A stretch of 64,000 nt of DNA from contig NZ_QQBI01000009.1 of the NCBI RefSeq assembly GCF_004302915.1, forward strand, positions 1 through 64,000, written 5' to 3'. Below are positions 17,109 through 25,961 of the stretch, one piece after another (position 1 is the stretch's first letter; every line of letters begins with the position of its first letter). Source of the stretch: Komagataeibacter xylinus. GTDB lineage: Bacteria > Pseudomonadota > Alphaproteobacteria > Acetobacterales > Acetobacteraceae. The translations under genes were made by a program, and so were the position numbers. Under the pieces are notes generated by a model. That model saw only the letters and a list, made by a program, of their open reading frames with translations. It had not been told where the DNA came from and did no database searches.

Positions 17109-17364
17109 CTGTCTCTGCTTCCTGTCTGCCCCTAAAGAAACGGGCGGTTCGAAACGTGTTCGTCCTGTAACGTCCCTGCAAACCGATGACGTACACCGGC
17201 CCGCTTCGGACGAAGCTGCGGGCGATTAGCACGGTTTTGATGCAATCGCCAAGGCGGCGTTTGCATTTCCTGTCCGCACGCCCCGCAATTAAGGGGACAG
17301 CTGGGCTGTCAGGACTATCTTTTTTGTCACTTCAGGCCCGCTGTCCAGCAAAATATCACATTGC

Positions 17365-18120
17365 TCAGACCATCGCCATGCCACCATTGACATGAAGCGT
17401 GGCCCCAGTGACCCATCCGGCCTCATCCGATGCCAGATAGACCACCGCCGGTGCGATGTCACCGGGCTGGCCCATGCGGCCGAGCGGGATGGAACCGACC
17501 AGCTTTTCCTTCTGCGCTTCAGGCAGCACGTCGGTCATGGCGGTCTGGATGAAGCCCGGCGCCAGCGTGTTCACGGTCACGCCACGGCTGCCCGCCTCCT
17601 GCGCCAGCGACTTGCCCATGCCGATCATGCCTGCCTTGGCGGCGGCGTAGTTGGCCTGGCCTGCATTGCCCGTCACCCCCACCACGGAGGCGATGTTGAT
17701 GATGCGCCCAGCCCTGCGGCGCAGCATGCCCTTGAGTGCTGCGCGGCACAGGCGGAAGGGGGCGGCGAGGTCCACGTCCAGCACGCGGCTCCAGTCCTCG
17801 TCCTTCATCCGAATCGCAAGCGTGTCGCGCGTCAGCCCCGCGTTGTTGACTAAAATGGCAAGCGGCGCACCTGCCGTTTCCTCGGCTGCGGCGACCAGCG
17901 CATCGGCCGCCGTGGCATCCGACAGGTCAGCGGGGCAGACATGCAGGCGGTCAGCACCACCTTCAGCCCCGATGCTGGCCGCGACCTCCTCCAGCACGGC
18001 CTGGCGCGTGCCTGACAGCACCACCGTGGCCCCCTGCGCATGCAGCGCGCGCACGATCTCGCGCCCGATTCCCCCCGATGCACCGGTTACCAGCGCTACT
18101 TTTCCATCCAGCCTGAACAT
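17365..18120 (-). CDS. fabG: 3-oxoacyl-ACP reductase
   Basis: A 251-residue short-chain dehydrogenase: NADP-binding TGASGGIGREI (about 12-22), NNAG, catalytic Ser in IINIASVVGVTGN and the YAAAKAGMIGM Tyr/Lys pair. I chose ATG 18120 (MFRLDGKVALVTG), as the family starts there and AAGGGAACGGACAG precedes it; ATG 18147 or 18150 would add about ten residues. It lies after fabD with a GC-rich hairpin between. Confidence 0.95.
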   Translation of the reverse strand: MFRLDGKVALVTGASGGIGREIVRALHAQGATVVLSGTRQAVLEEVAASIGAEGGADRLHVCPADLSDATAADALVAAAEETAGAPLAILVNNAGLTRDTLAIRMKDEDWSRVLDVDLAAPFRLCRAALKGMLRRRAGRIINIASVVGVTGNAGQANYAAAKAGMIGMGKSLAQEAGSRGVTVNTLAPGFIQTAMTDVLPEAQKEKLVGSIPLGRMGQPGDIAPAVVYLASDEAGWVTGATLHVNGGMAMV

Positions 18121-18158
18121 GAGCTGTCCGTTCCCTTCGGTATCCATCAATCAGAATG

Positions 18159-18180
18159 CCCCCGGCACGCGGGCCGGGGG
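18159..18180 (-). terminator. GC-rich hairpin between fabD and fabG
   Basis: CCCCCGGC (18159-18166) pairs with GCCGGGGG (18173-18180). No strong U-tract follows on the minus strand, so it may act as a pause or mRNA-processing site inside the fab operon rather than as a full terminator. Confidence 0.4.
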
Positions 18181-18188
18181 GCGTTGTT

Positions 18189-19166
18189 TCAGCGCGCGGC
18201 CAGATAGGCTTCGATATCGGCCGGCGTGCCGACCGAGCGGGTCGCGACATCGCCATTGATGCGCTTGACCAGCCCCGCCAGCACCTTGCCCGAGCCGATC
18301 TCGACAAAGCTGTCCACGCCCATGGCCACCATCGCATCCACGCTTTCGCGCCAGCGCACGGTGCCGGTAATCTGGCGCACCAGCAGGTCGCGGATCGTGG
18401 CCGGGTCACTCACCTTGGCCGCCGTTACGTTGGCTACCACGGGCACGACGGGGGCCTTGATCTCGGCCTCGTCCAGCGCCTTGCGCATGGCCTCGGCCGC
18501 GGGTTCCATCATCGAGCAGTGGAAGGGGGCGGAGACCGGCAGCTTGAGCGCGCGCTTGACGCCCTGCGCCTTGGCCAGCTCGATCACGCGGTCGATCGCC
18601 GCCATCTCGCCCGCCACGACCACCTGGCCGCCGCCATTGTCGTTGGCGACTTCGATGATCTGTTTGTGGGTCCTGCCTGCCTCATCGGCAAACGTCGCGG
18701 CCTCTGCGCACAGGCTGGCGGCGCGCGCCATGTCCATGCCCACGCCAATCAGGGCCGCCATGCCGCCCCTGCCCGGCGGCACGGCAGCCTGCATGGCGTT
18801 GCCGCGCAGGCGCAGCAGGCGGGCGGTCTGGGCAATGCCCAGCGCACCGGCAGCCGCAAGGGCCGAATATTCGCCCAGCGAGTGACCCGCCACCAGCGCC
18901 ACGTCGCGCTTGAGCTCCACGCCGCCTTCGCGCTCCAGCACCCGCAGCACGGCCAGCGAGACGGCCATGAGCGCGGGCTGGGCGTTGTCGGTGCGGGTTA
19001 GGTCCTCCATCGGGCCTTCGAACATGAGTTTGGAGAGATGCTGGCCCAGCGCCTCATCAACTTCCTGGAACACTTCGCGCGCCGGGGCGAAGGCCTCGGC
19101 GAGGTCGCGCCCCATTCCAACTGACTGACTTCCCTGACCGGGGAAAACAAAGGCTTGCACAGGCAT
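18189..19166 (-). CDS. fabD: Malonyl-CoA:ACP transacylase
   Basis: A 325-residue transferase that loads malonyl units on ACP. The nucleophile Ser is in AGHSLGEYSALAAA, with the oxyanion FPGQGSQSVGMG at the N-terminus and the catalytic His in SAPFHCSMMEPAA. ATG 19166 (MPVQAFVFPGQG) fits the family; ATG 19175 would add three residues. It is the first fab gene, 66 nt after the ydcF-like gene. Confidence 0.96.
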   Translation of the reverse strand: MPVQAFVFPGQGSQSVGMGRDLAEAFAPAREVFQEVDEALGQHLSKLMFEGPMEDLTRTDNAQPALMAVSLAVLRVLEREGGVELKRDVALVAGHSLGEYSALAAAGALGIAQTARLLRLRGNAMQAAVPPGRGGMAALIGVGMDMARAASLCAEAATFADEAGRTHKQIIEVANDNGGGQVVVAGEMAAIDRVIELAKAQGVKRALKLPVSAPFHCSMMEPAAEAMRKALDEAEIKAPVVPVVANVTAAKVSDPATIRDLLVRQITGTVRWRESVDAMVAMGVDSFVEIGSGKVLAGLVKRINGDVATRSVGTPADIEAYLAAR

Positions 19167-19232
19167 GACTTCCATCCAGACTAACTATGGTTCTTGGGTT
19201 CATCCGCGTGATGCGGGCTGGGGCGGGCAGTG

Positions 19233-19760
19233 TCAATCACCATCGCGCCCCGCGCGGAGCCGGTAGGCTGCCAGCAAAAGCACATCCCACGGCACGGCTG
19301 CCACCTCGCGCAGGCGCCAGAACCACCGCCTGCCCCACCGGCGGGCGGCGGGCACGGGTGGTGGCGGCACGCGCACCACCGGCCAGCCCATCATGCGCAT
19401 GAGCACAAGGCAGCGTGGCAGGTGATAGGCGCTGCTGGCCACCGCCACCGGCCCCACATGCCCGCGCTGGCGCAGCAGCCGCGTGCAGGCGATGACGGAG
19501 GCCAGCGTGTCGGGTGCGGTACCTTCCACCAGCACGGCATCAGGCGGCACGCCCGCGGCTTCCAGCATGGTGGCCATGACATCGCCCTCACGCAGGCCCG
19601 AAGGGGGCGACACACCTCCGGTAGGCACGTACAGCACCGGGGTACGGGCCGCGCCAAAGGTGTAGGCGGCCGCCACCCGCAACCACAGGGTGCGGCCCGG
19701 CGCGCCATCAGGCTGGAGCCTTGCGCCGAATATGACGATGGGCAGCGGCGGCTGTGGCAT
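19233..19760 (-). CDS. YdcF family (DUF218) protein
   Basis: A 175-residue protein with the DUF218/YdcF core: IVIFGARLQPDG at the start, VLYVPTGG, the VEGTAPDTLASV segment and VASSAYHLPRCLVLMRMMGW. Relatives bind S-adenosylmethionine in vitro or are implicated in envelope and vancomycin-sensitivity functions (SanA, ElyC); the reaction is not established. Most relatives have N-terminal membrane segments; here none is present. It follows the methyltransferase by 6 nt and shares its transcript. Confidence 0.75.
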   Translation of the reverse strand: MPQPPLPIVIFGARLQPDGAPGRTLWLRVAAAYTFGAARTPVLYVPTGGVSPPSGLREGDVMATMLEAAGVPPDAVLVEGTAPDTLASVIACTRLLRQRGHVGPVAVASSAYHLPRCLVLMRMMGWPVVRVPPPPVPAARRWGRRWFWRLREVAAVPWDVLLLAAYRLRAGRDGD

Positions 19761-19766
19761 GGTCCC

Positions 19767-21041
19767 TCAGGCAGGCGCGCGCAGCAGCACCCGGTTGAGC
19801 GATTCCAGCGTGGTGAACATCTGCGCCCAGATTTTGGCAAAGCGGCTGGCCGAGACACCCCGCGTTTCCATGATGGCGGCAAGATCGGCCACCGTGCGCT
19901 CGCCATCGATCAGCGGCAGGATGCCACGCGCCTGCGGCGGCAGGGCAATGGCCACCTGAAGCGTGCCGAACGCGAAGGGCAGCCGGTCATCGCCCCCCAT
20001 CATGCGGGCGAGTTCAAGGCCGGGAATCTCGCGCATGACGGGCACGGCATCTGGCGCAAACGGGTCGGCCCGCACAACCGGCTCGCCCATGCGGCGCACA
20101 TAGGCGACATGGGTGGCCATGTTGCCGGCCACGTCCTCCGCCACGGCCTGGCGGGCGCGTTCGGGCAGGGCCGCAATCCGCTCGCGCAGGCGTGGGTCAG
20201 GCAGCAGCAGGGCGGGGTCGTAGCGGGCGGGTTCCATCAGGCAGGCCGCCGCCAGCCCCGCGCGGTCCAGCAGGGCGTGGAAGGCTGTTATGTCATAGGC
20301 CCTGTCACGCGGGTTGAGCAGCAGGTCATACAGCCCTGCGTCGCCCCCGGTCAGGTGATCGCCAAAATTGGTATTCTGCCGCAGCCAGGCGGTGGCGGGC
20401 AGATGGCGCATGACGCGGCGGGCCACGTCGAGCCGCCCCTTCGGGGCCTCATCCACCGGGGCAAGGCGCTCAAGGGCATCTTGCAGCATATACACGCCCG
20501 TGCGGCCATAAGGCGCATAGACCATCAGCCCCATGCCGCCACCGGGCGCAAGCACGCGCTCGAGGGCCGCAAGCCCCGCATCGGGGTCGGGCAGGTGATG
20601 CAGCACGCCGCAGCAGTCGATGTAGTCGAACGGGCCGGGGGCCACCTGCGCGATATCGGTCAGGTCGCCGCGCACGAAGCGCATGTTCTCCAGCCCGCGC
20701 ACCGCAGCGCGTTTGCTGACAATGTCGAGCGCCGCGGGCGAGCGGTCGAGGCACAGCACCTCACCCGGCCGCCCGGCCCGCGCCATGTGGGTGGCCAGCA
20801 TGATCGCGCCATCACCCGTGCCGCACCCCGCCACCAGCACCCGCAATGGCTGCGAACGCGGGCGGGTGGCGCCAAACACCCAGTAATCGATCTCGCGCAG
20901 GTGGCTGGGGCTGCCGATCAGCAGCCTGCTCTTTTCCTCACGCGGGTCGCGGGCGGGATAGGGGTAATGCTCGTACTGGGCAAGCAGCCCGGCATCACGC
21001 CCGTCATGCGGGGTGGGGATGGCGCTTTCATCACGGGTCAT
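19767..21041 (-). CDS. Class I SAM-dependent methyltransferase, two-domain
   Basis: A 424-residue protein. Residues about 60-190 are a Rossmann methyltransferase: motif I VLVAGCGTGDGAIMLA, acidic end of strand 2 VLCLDRSPAAL, then RGDLTDIA and DYIDCCGVLHHL. The C-terminal 220 residues (after APYGRTGVYMLQD) form a second helical region with an R/H-rich end resembling winged-helix-like DUF modules; I do not recognise a function for it. Similar long methyltransferases occur in marine and alpha-proteobacteria. It lies 8 nt after the betaine-binding-like gene and 6 nt before the ydcF-like gene; substrate unknown. Confidence 0.75.
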   Translation of the reverse strand: MTRDESAIPTPHDGRDAGLLAQYEHYPYPARDPREEKSRLLIGSPSHLREIDYWVFGATRPRSQPLRVLVAGCGTGDGAIMLATHMARAGRPGEVLCLDRSPAALDIVSKRAAVRGLENMRFVRGDLTDIAQVAPGPFDYIDCCGVLHHLPDPDAGLAALERVLAPGGGMGLMVYAPYGRTGVYMLQDALERLAPVDEAPKGRLDVARRVMRHLPATAWLRQNTNFGDHLTGGDAGLYDLLLNPRDRAYDITAFHALLDRAGLAAACLMEPARYDPALLLPDPRLRERIAALPERARQAVAEDVAGNMATHVAYVRRMGEPVVRADPFAPDAVPVMREIPGLELARMMGGDDRLPFAFGTLQVAIALPPQARGILPLIDGERTVADLAAIMETRGVSASRFAKIWAQMFTTLESLNRVLLRAPA

Positions 21042-21049
21042 GACGGGCC

Positions 21050-21808
21050 TCAGCGCGGCAGCAGCTTGCCGCGCTGCCAGGCCTCGGCGGCGTCTTCAGC
21101 GCTCATGCCCTCGAAGCGCATGGCATGGTCGAGCGCGCTGACCACCTTGTTGCCCAGCGTCAGTTCATCAAGCTCGTCAAGCAGGTCGGTATCCATTTCG
21201 GGCCGGGCGGCCGAGCGCAGCAGGATGCGGGCTTCTTGCTCCGCGCCGTAGCTGCCCTTGGGGTCATCGAGTGCGAGCAGCTTCTGGCCGTAATGCACGA
21301 AGGAAGGCTGCCAGGCGGGAATGATCTCGGGCAGGCTGGCCTCAAGCACCCGGGCTGCGTGGTCATATGCCTCCGCATCGGGGCGTGCGGCGATGGTGTA
21401 GCCCGCCTCGGTCAGGTTATAGGCGGCCACGACCTGGCGCACCCGGTCGAGCAGCGAGGCGGGGGTCACGATCTCGCGGCTTACGGGGCAGTCGGCCGCG
21501 GCAAGCCCGGCAACCGAGGTCACGCCCGTGGCCGCGGCCTCGGGCACGCCCCAGCCAAAGGCGGGGCGATAAAGCTGGCCGAAGGCTTCCATGCCCAGCT
21601 CGGGGGCGAGGAAGGCGGCATCGACATCAGGCAGCCAGGCCGAGACGAACAGGTCCACATCGCCACGGCGCATGTGCTCGATCATCTCCGCGCGCGGGGC
21701 AACGACGTATTCGATTTCCAGCTCATAGGCTTCAAGCACGCGGGCGACAGCGGCGGCGGAGGCCTGCTGCACGGTTTCATCAAGGTGCCCGAGGGTCACG
21801 GTGGTCAT
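21050..21808 (-). CDS. Glycine betaine-type substrate-binding protein without signal peptide
   Basis: A 252-residue protein of the OpuAC-like substrate-binding family: MIEHMRRGDVDLFVSAWLPD (about 44-63) and IIPAWQPSFVHYG correspond to the ligand-cage regions, with several Trp. Unlike transported relatives it starts directly at the domain (TTVTLGHLDETVQQA) with no signal peptide or lipobox, and no permease or ATPase lies near. AAGGAG precedes the ATG, so this start is firm. It may be a cytoplasmic sensor or carrier for a quaternary amine, possibly working with the adjacent methyltransferase; this role is inference. Confidence 0.65.
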   Translation of the reverse strand: MTTVTLGHLDETVQQASAAAVARVLEAYELEIEYVVAPRAEMIEHMRRGDVDLFVSAWLPDVDAAFLAPELGMEAFGQLYRPAFGWGVPEAAATGVTSVAGLAAADCPVSREIVTPASLLDRVRQVVAAYNLTEAGYTIAARPDAEAYDHAARVLEASLPEIIPAWQPSFVHYGQKLLALDDPKGSYGAEQEARILLRSAARPEMDTDLLDELDELTLGNKVVSALDHAMRFEGMSAEDAAEAWQRGKLLPR

Positions 21809-21845
21809 GTAGTTTCACTCCTTGGTGGCAAGTGTGCCCGGCCCG

Positions 21846-22727
21846 TCAGCCCTGCTGCTGGGGAACCTGCGCCGCGTGCCCGGTCTGGACCGGCGCCCTG
21901 TTCTGGGGATGCGCGGATGCAACGGCATAGTCAAATACGAGGGTGGTGACGATATAGGGTGCCGCGAATTTCTTGAAGGCTTCATGCGCGGGGTCGAAAT
22001 AGGCCGGGTCCGTCACGACCGGGCGGCCCACGTAATAATTGCGATCCCCCTCCGAGCGGAAGGTGACCACGAAGGCCTGCTGCAGCCCCTCATCCGCGCC
22101 CTCGCCGCTGATCTGGGCGCCGGTCTCGATCGAGACGACAACGGGCGAGCCATCCTCGCGCCGCGACGTGCGGGCCAGCGCCAGGAACCGGCGCACCACC
22201 TCCGCACGCTGGTCATCGGTGATGGTGGGCAGAAAGCGGAACAGCACGATATGGCGCACAAGGCCGCGATGAAAGTCCGCCGAGGTGAAGCGCAGCAGCC
22301 CCACCTGCGAGGCCATGAGCCGTTCAGCGCGCGTGGCATCGCTGACCGGCGGCTCGGCTGGCGCTGCCGCCGCACTGGCCGGAGCGGGAGCCGCAGCGGC
22401 GGCTGGGGCCGGGACTGAAACCGGGGCCGCAGGAGCGGCTGATGCAGGGGCCTGAGCTGGAGCCACAGGAGTAGTCGAGGCCGGAGCCTGAACCGGGGCC
22501 ACAGGGGCGGCTGATGCCGGAGCCTGAGCCGGAACCACAGGAGCAGTTGATGCCGGAACCTTAGCCGGAGCCGGGGGCACAGGCGCAATCGGGGCCGGAA
22601 CCGGGGCCACGGCGGCGTCCGGGGCGGGCGTTGCAGGCGCGTCATCCGCCCACGCGGTTCCCGCCATGAACAGGCAGCCCGCCGCGATGATGGCAGCCTG
22701 TCCCGCCCTGATGTCACGCACCTTCAT
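21846..22727 (-). CDS. Secreted Dabb-domain protein with Pro/Ala repeat linker
   Basis: A 293-residue protein in three parts: signal peptide (about 1-27, ending GTAWA), a Pro/Ala/Val-rich linker (about 28-130) and a C-terminal stress-responsive alpha/beta-barrel (Dabb) domain, visible as RHIVLFRFLP (about 161-170) and the late NYYVGRPVVTDPAYFDPAHE motif. Within the linker four 12-residue units (58-105) repeat. The linker suggests a periplasmic or surface-tethered domain; Dabb proteins are often dimeric and of varied function. It follows the ferritin-like gene by 36 nt and precedes the betaine-binding-like gene. Confidence 0.75.
   Translation of the reverse strand: MKVRDIRAGQAAIIAAGCLFMAGTAWADDAPATPAPDAAVAPVPAPIAPVPPAPAKVPASTAPVVPAQAPASAAPVAPVQAPASTTPVAPAQAPASAAPAAPVSVPAPAAAAAPAPASAAAAPAEPPVSDATRAERLMASQVGLLRFTSADFHRGLVRHIVLFRFLPTITDDQRAEVVRRFLALARTSRREDGSPVVVSIETGAQISGEGADEGLQQAFVVTFRSEGDRNYYVGRPVVTDPAYFDPAHEAFKKFAAPYIVTTLVFDYAVASAHPQNRAPVQTGHAAQVPQQQG
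22413..22556 (-). repeat. Four 36-bp tandem coding repeats
   Basis: Four imperfect 36-bp units encode PASTAPVVPAQA-type dodecapeptides (residues 58-105 of the Dabb protein). Differences between units are mostly Ala/Thr and Val/Ala exchanges. Copy number is likely to vary among strains. Confidence 0.8.
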
Positions 22728-22763
22728 TTTCAGTCTTCGTTCCTTTCATGCGGCAGCACGGGG

Positions 22764-23588
22764 TCAGGCTGCGGCGGTCATCCGCGCGAATTTGCGCTGG
22801 CGCATCATGAGCAGGCGGTACACCGCACTGCTGATCAGCCCGCTCAGCCGCCCGTGGGGCGTCCAGCCAATGGTTTTCAGAATCATGCCCGTAACCCGCA
22901 CTGCATGGCGCGGCTTGTACAGCCGCAGCGCACGCGACATGTAGGCCGCAATGCAGCGGCGGTGGTCGTAGGGCGTGGAGGCGGGCTCGTTGGTGGTGTG
23001 GAAGGCGGACGCCAGTTCGTCATCCTCGCTTTCCGTCACCCGGCCCAGGGCGATGCGGGTGCGCTGCCATGCGCCCAGGCGCTCACGCCGCAGGTAGCGG
23101 CGCATATGGTCATAGAACAGCTTGAAATGGCGGTATTCGTCCGCCGCGATCTGCTTGCATATGGCCTTGAGCAGCGGCTCGTCGGTGGCATCGGCCAGGG
23201 CGCTGTAAAAGGAGGACGTGCCCGTCTCGACCATGCAGCGCGCGATCAGCTCCCCCGTGCGCGAGCCACGGATGGAGGCATTCACGTCAAGGTCGAGGCT
23301 GTAGGCCTGCCGGTAGCGGGTGAAGGCGGCCATGTAGTCCCAGCTCGGGTCGGCCAGCATGGCCCAGCGGCCCAGCGCATCGCCGTGCTGCACTTCCTCC
23401 ACCGCCCAGTTATCCGCCGCACGGGCAAAGGCGGGGTCATCGGCAAAGACGTTTTTCAGGTAGCGGGCATAATCAAGGCCATTACGCTCCACGACCGATG
23501 CTGCCTTGATGACAGGTATCATGTCAGGGTCCACCCGTTGCGGGTCGAAACTGTTCCAGTTCATCTGTTCAATGCGCCAGTGTTTCAT
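22764..23588 (-). CDS. Ferritin-like di-iron domain protein
   Basis: A 274-residue helical protein with two di-iron-type ExxH pairs: NWAVEEVQHGDALG and QIAADEYRHFKLFYDH, plus single Glu residues in VVERNGLDY and MVETGTSSFYSAL. This is the ligand spacing of ferritin-like oxidases. I moved the start to ATG 23588 (MKHWRIEQMNW), preceded by GAGCAGG; the longer frame adds 36 residues without family character. It heads the minus-strand gene run. Possible roles are oxidase, peroxide protection or metal storage; sequence does not choose. Confidence 0.72.
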   Translation of the reverse strand: MKHWRIEQMNWNSFDPQRVDPDMIPVIKAASVVERNGLDYARYLKNVFADDPAFARAADNWAVEEVQHGDALGRWAMLADPSWDYMAAFTRYRQAYSLDLDVNASIRGSRTGELIARCMVETGTSSFYSALADATDEPLLKAICKQIAADEYRHFKLFYDHMRRYLRRERLGAWQRTRIALGRVTESEDDELASAFHTTNEPASTPYDHRRCIAAYMSRALRLYKPRHAVRVTGMILKTIGWTPHGRLSGLISSAVYRLLMMRQRKFARMTAAA

Positions 23589-23774
23589 CGCAACCTGCTC
23601 TTGTATTTTTTCTCCATTAAGGCGCGCACAGCGTGCCATTGATGAAGAGGACATGACACATGTTTCATGTTTACGCCAATCCTGACACCATCCCACCCCC
23701 TGTCATTGCGCTGCCAAATCATGCTAGGGGGCTAGCCCGACACCGCCAATAAGAACGACAGATTGGGTCGCCAC

Positions 23775-24974
23775 ATGAATATTCATGAATATCAGGCAAA
23801 GGCGCTCCTGCGCTCCTACGGCATGCCCGTGCCTGAAGGACATGCCGCCACCACCGCCGATGAGGCCACCGCCGCAGCAAAGGCGCTGGGCGCGCCGGTT
23901 ACCGTAGTCAAGGCGCAGATCCACGCCGGTGGGCGCGGGGCCGGGCATTTTGCGGGCAAGCCCGAGGGCAAGGGCGGCGTGCGCCTCGCCCGCACGCCCG
24001 CCGAGGTGGAACAGGCCGCCCACGCCATGCTTGGCCAGGTACTCGTGACCAAGCAGACCGGGCCTGCGGGCCGCCTCGTGCGCACGCTGTATGTCGAATC
24101 CGGCTGCGACATCGCACGCGAGCTGTATTTTTCCATGCTGGTCGACCGGGTGACCGGGCGCGTGGTCATTGTTGCCTCGCCCGATGGCGGCATGGAGATC
24201 GAGGAGGTCGCCGCCCGCACGCCCGAGCGCATCTTCAAGGAATATATCGACCCCGCGAAGGGCCTGTGCGACTACCAGTCACGCGCACTGGCCGTGCGCC
24301 TGGGCCTGAAGGGACGCGAGATCCGCGCGTTCCAGAGCGTGGTGCGCGCGGCCTATACCGCCTTCACCAGCCTTGATGCCGCCATTGTCGAGGTCAACCC
24401 CCTGGTCGTGACCGGGGCGGGCGACCTGCTTGCCCTCGATGCCAAGATGTCGTTCGACGAGAACGCGCTCTACCGCCACCCCGAGATTGCGAAGCTGCGC
24501 GACGAGCACGAGGAAGACCCCCGTGAGCGCGAGGCGGCCGAATACGGCCTGGCCTATGTGGGGCTGGATGGCAATATCGGCTGCATGGTCAACGGCGCGG
24601 GCCTGGCCATGGCCACGATGGACATCATCAAGATGGAAGGCGAGGAGCCGGCCAACTTCCTCGATGTTGGCGGCGGCGCGTCAAAAGAGCGCGTGGCGGC
24701 GGCCTTCCGCATCCTCATCGGCGACCCCAAGGTGCGCGGCATCCTGGTCAACATCTTTGGCGGCATCATGCGCTGCGACGTGATTGCCGAGGCCATCATC
24801 GCCGCCTCACACGAGACCGGGCTGAACGTGCCGCTGGTGGTGCGTCTGGCGGGCACCAATGTCGATCGCGGCAAGGCGCTGCTGGCTGAATCCGGCCTGA
24901 CCATTATCCCCGCCGATGATTTGGGCGATGCCGCCCGCAAGATCGTAGCCGCCGTCCGTAACGCGGGAGCCTGA
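23775..24974 (+). CDS. sucC: Succinyl-CoA synthetase beta subunit
   Basis: A 399-residue ADP/GDP-forming ligase subunit. It has the ATP-grasp start [45 protein letters not shown] and the C-terminal flavodoxin-like [16 protein letters not shown]. It makes succinate and a nucleoside triphosphate from succinyl-CoA in the TCA cycle. ATG 23775 matches the family start; a TTG four codons upstream is not needed. Malate-CoA ligase (MtkA) is a close relative and an alternative. The alpha subunit follows after 5 nt. Confidence 0.9.
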   Translation: MNIHEYQAKALLRSYGMPVPEGHAATTADEATAAAKALGAPVTVVKAQIHAGGRGAGHFAGKPEGKGGVRLARTPAEVEQAAHAMLGQVLVTKQTGPAGRLVRTLYVESGCDIARELYFSMLVDRVTGRVVIVASPDGGMEIEEVAARTPERIFKEYIDPAKGLCDYQSRALAVRLGLKGREIRAFQSVVRAAYTAFTSLDAAIVEVNPLVVTGAGDLLALDAKMSFDENALYRHPEIAKLRDEHEEDPREREAAEYGLAYVGLDGNIGCMVNGAGLAMATMDIIKMEGEEPANFLDVGGGASKERVAAAFRILIGDPKVRGILVNIFGGIMRCDVIAEAIIAASHETGLNVPLVVRLAGTNVDRGKALLAESGLTIIPADDLGDAARKIVAAVRNAGA

Positions 24975-24979
24975 AGCGC

Positions 24980-25852
24980 ATGTCCATTCTCGTCAACAAA
25001 TCCACCAAGGTGATCACGCAGGGCTTTACCGGCGCGCAGGGCACCTTCCACACCGAGCAGGCGCTGGCCTACGGCACCCACATGGTCGGCGGCGTGACCC
25101 CCGGCAAGGGTGGCAGCGTGCATCTGGGCCTGCCGGTGTTCGACACCGTGGCCCAGGCGCGGGATGCGACCGGGGCTGATGCATCGGTCATCTACGTGCC
25201 GCCCGCCGGCGCCGCCGATGCCATCCTTGAGGCCATTGCCGCAGGCATTCCCCTGATCGTGTGCATTACCGAGGGCATTCCCGTGCAGGACATGGTGCGC
25301 GTGCGCGCCGCCCTCGAGCTGTCGGGCAGCCTGCTCATCGGCCCCAACTGCCCGGGCATCATCACGCCTGATGAATGCAAGATCGGCATCATGCCCGGTC
25401 CCATCCACCGCCGCGGGCATGTGGGCATCGTCTCGCGCTCGGGCACCCTGACCTATGAGGCCGTGGCCCAGACCACCGCCATCGGCCAGGGCCAGAGCAC
25501 CTGCGTGGGCATTGGCGGCGACCCGGTCAAGGGCATGGACTTCACCGATGTGCTCGCCCGCATGATCGAGGACCCCGACACGCATTCCATCGTCATGATC
25601 GGCGAGATCGGCGGCACGTCGGAAATCGACGGGGCGGAACTGATCCGCGCCAGCGGCACGCACAAGCCCGTGGTGGGCTTCATTGCCGGTGCCACCGCCC
25701 CTCCCGGCCGCCGCATGGGCCATGCGGGCGCGGTCATTACCGGCGGGCACGAGACCGCAGGCGCCAAGATCGAGGCCCTGCGCGAGGCGGGCATCCATGT
25801 CGCCCCCAGCCCCGCCGAACTGGGCACGACACTGGCCCGCGTGCTAGGCTGA
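24980..25852 (+). CDS. sucD: Succinyl-CoA synthetase alpha subunit
   Basis: A 290-residue subunit with the CoA-binding Rossmann motif [15 protein letters not shown] (about 14-28), [23 protein letters not shown] and the phosphorylated His in [13 protein letters not shown]. Length is normal. It is followed by a perfect terminator (25862-25907), so sucCD form a closed two-gene operon. Many acetic acid bacteria replace this enzyme with succinyl-CoA:acetate CoA-transferase, so its presence is notable. Confidence 0.92.
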   Translation: MSILVNKSTKVITQGFTGAQGTFHTEQALAYGTHMVGGVTPGKGGSVHLGLPVFDTVAQARDATGADASVIYVPPAGAADAILEAIAAGIPLIVCITEGIPVQDMVRVRAALELSGSLLIGPNCPGIITPDECKIGIMPGPIHRRGHVGIVSRSGTLTYEAVAQTTAIGQGQSTCVGIGGDPVKGMDFTDVLARMIEDPDTHSIVMIGEIGGTSEIDGAELIRASGTHKPVVGFIAGATAPPGRRMGHAGAVITGGHETAGAKIEALREAGIHVAPSPAELGTTLARVLG

Positions 25853-25861
25853 CCCCCGTTT

Positions 25862-25907
25862 CCGGCGATGGCGCCATAGGAATAAAAGAGTGGCCATCGC
25901 CGGTTTT
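25862..25907 (+). terminator. Terminator after sucCD
   Basis: CCGGCGATGGC (25862-25872) pairs perfectly with GCCATCGCCGG (25893-25903) over a 20-nt loop and is followed by TTTT. It also covers the upstream GTG of the bioB frame, supporting the later bioB start. Confidence 0.85.
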
Positions 25908-25961
25908 GTATGGCACAGCCGGAAGCGTTTTTTCCACCCCCTGCCAGAGGACCTGAGCCCG

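Noticed and set aside
22413-22556. A CRISPR-like array, because the period is 36 bp
   Set aside because: The repeats have no spacers, are imperfect, and are in frame in a Pro/Ala-rich coding linker.
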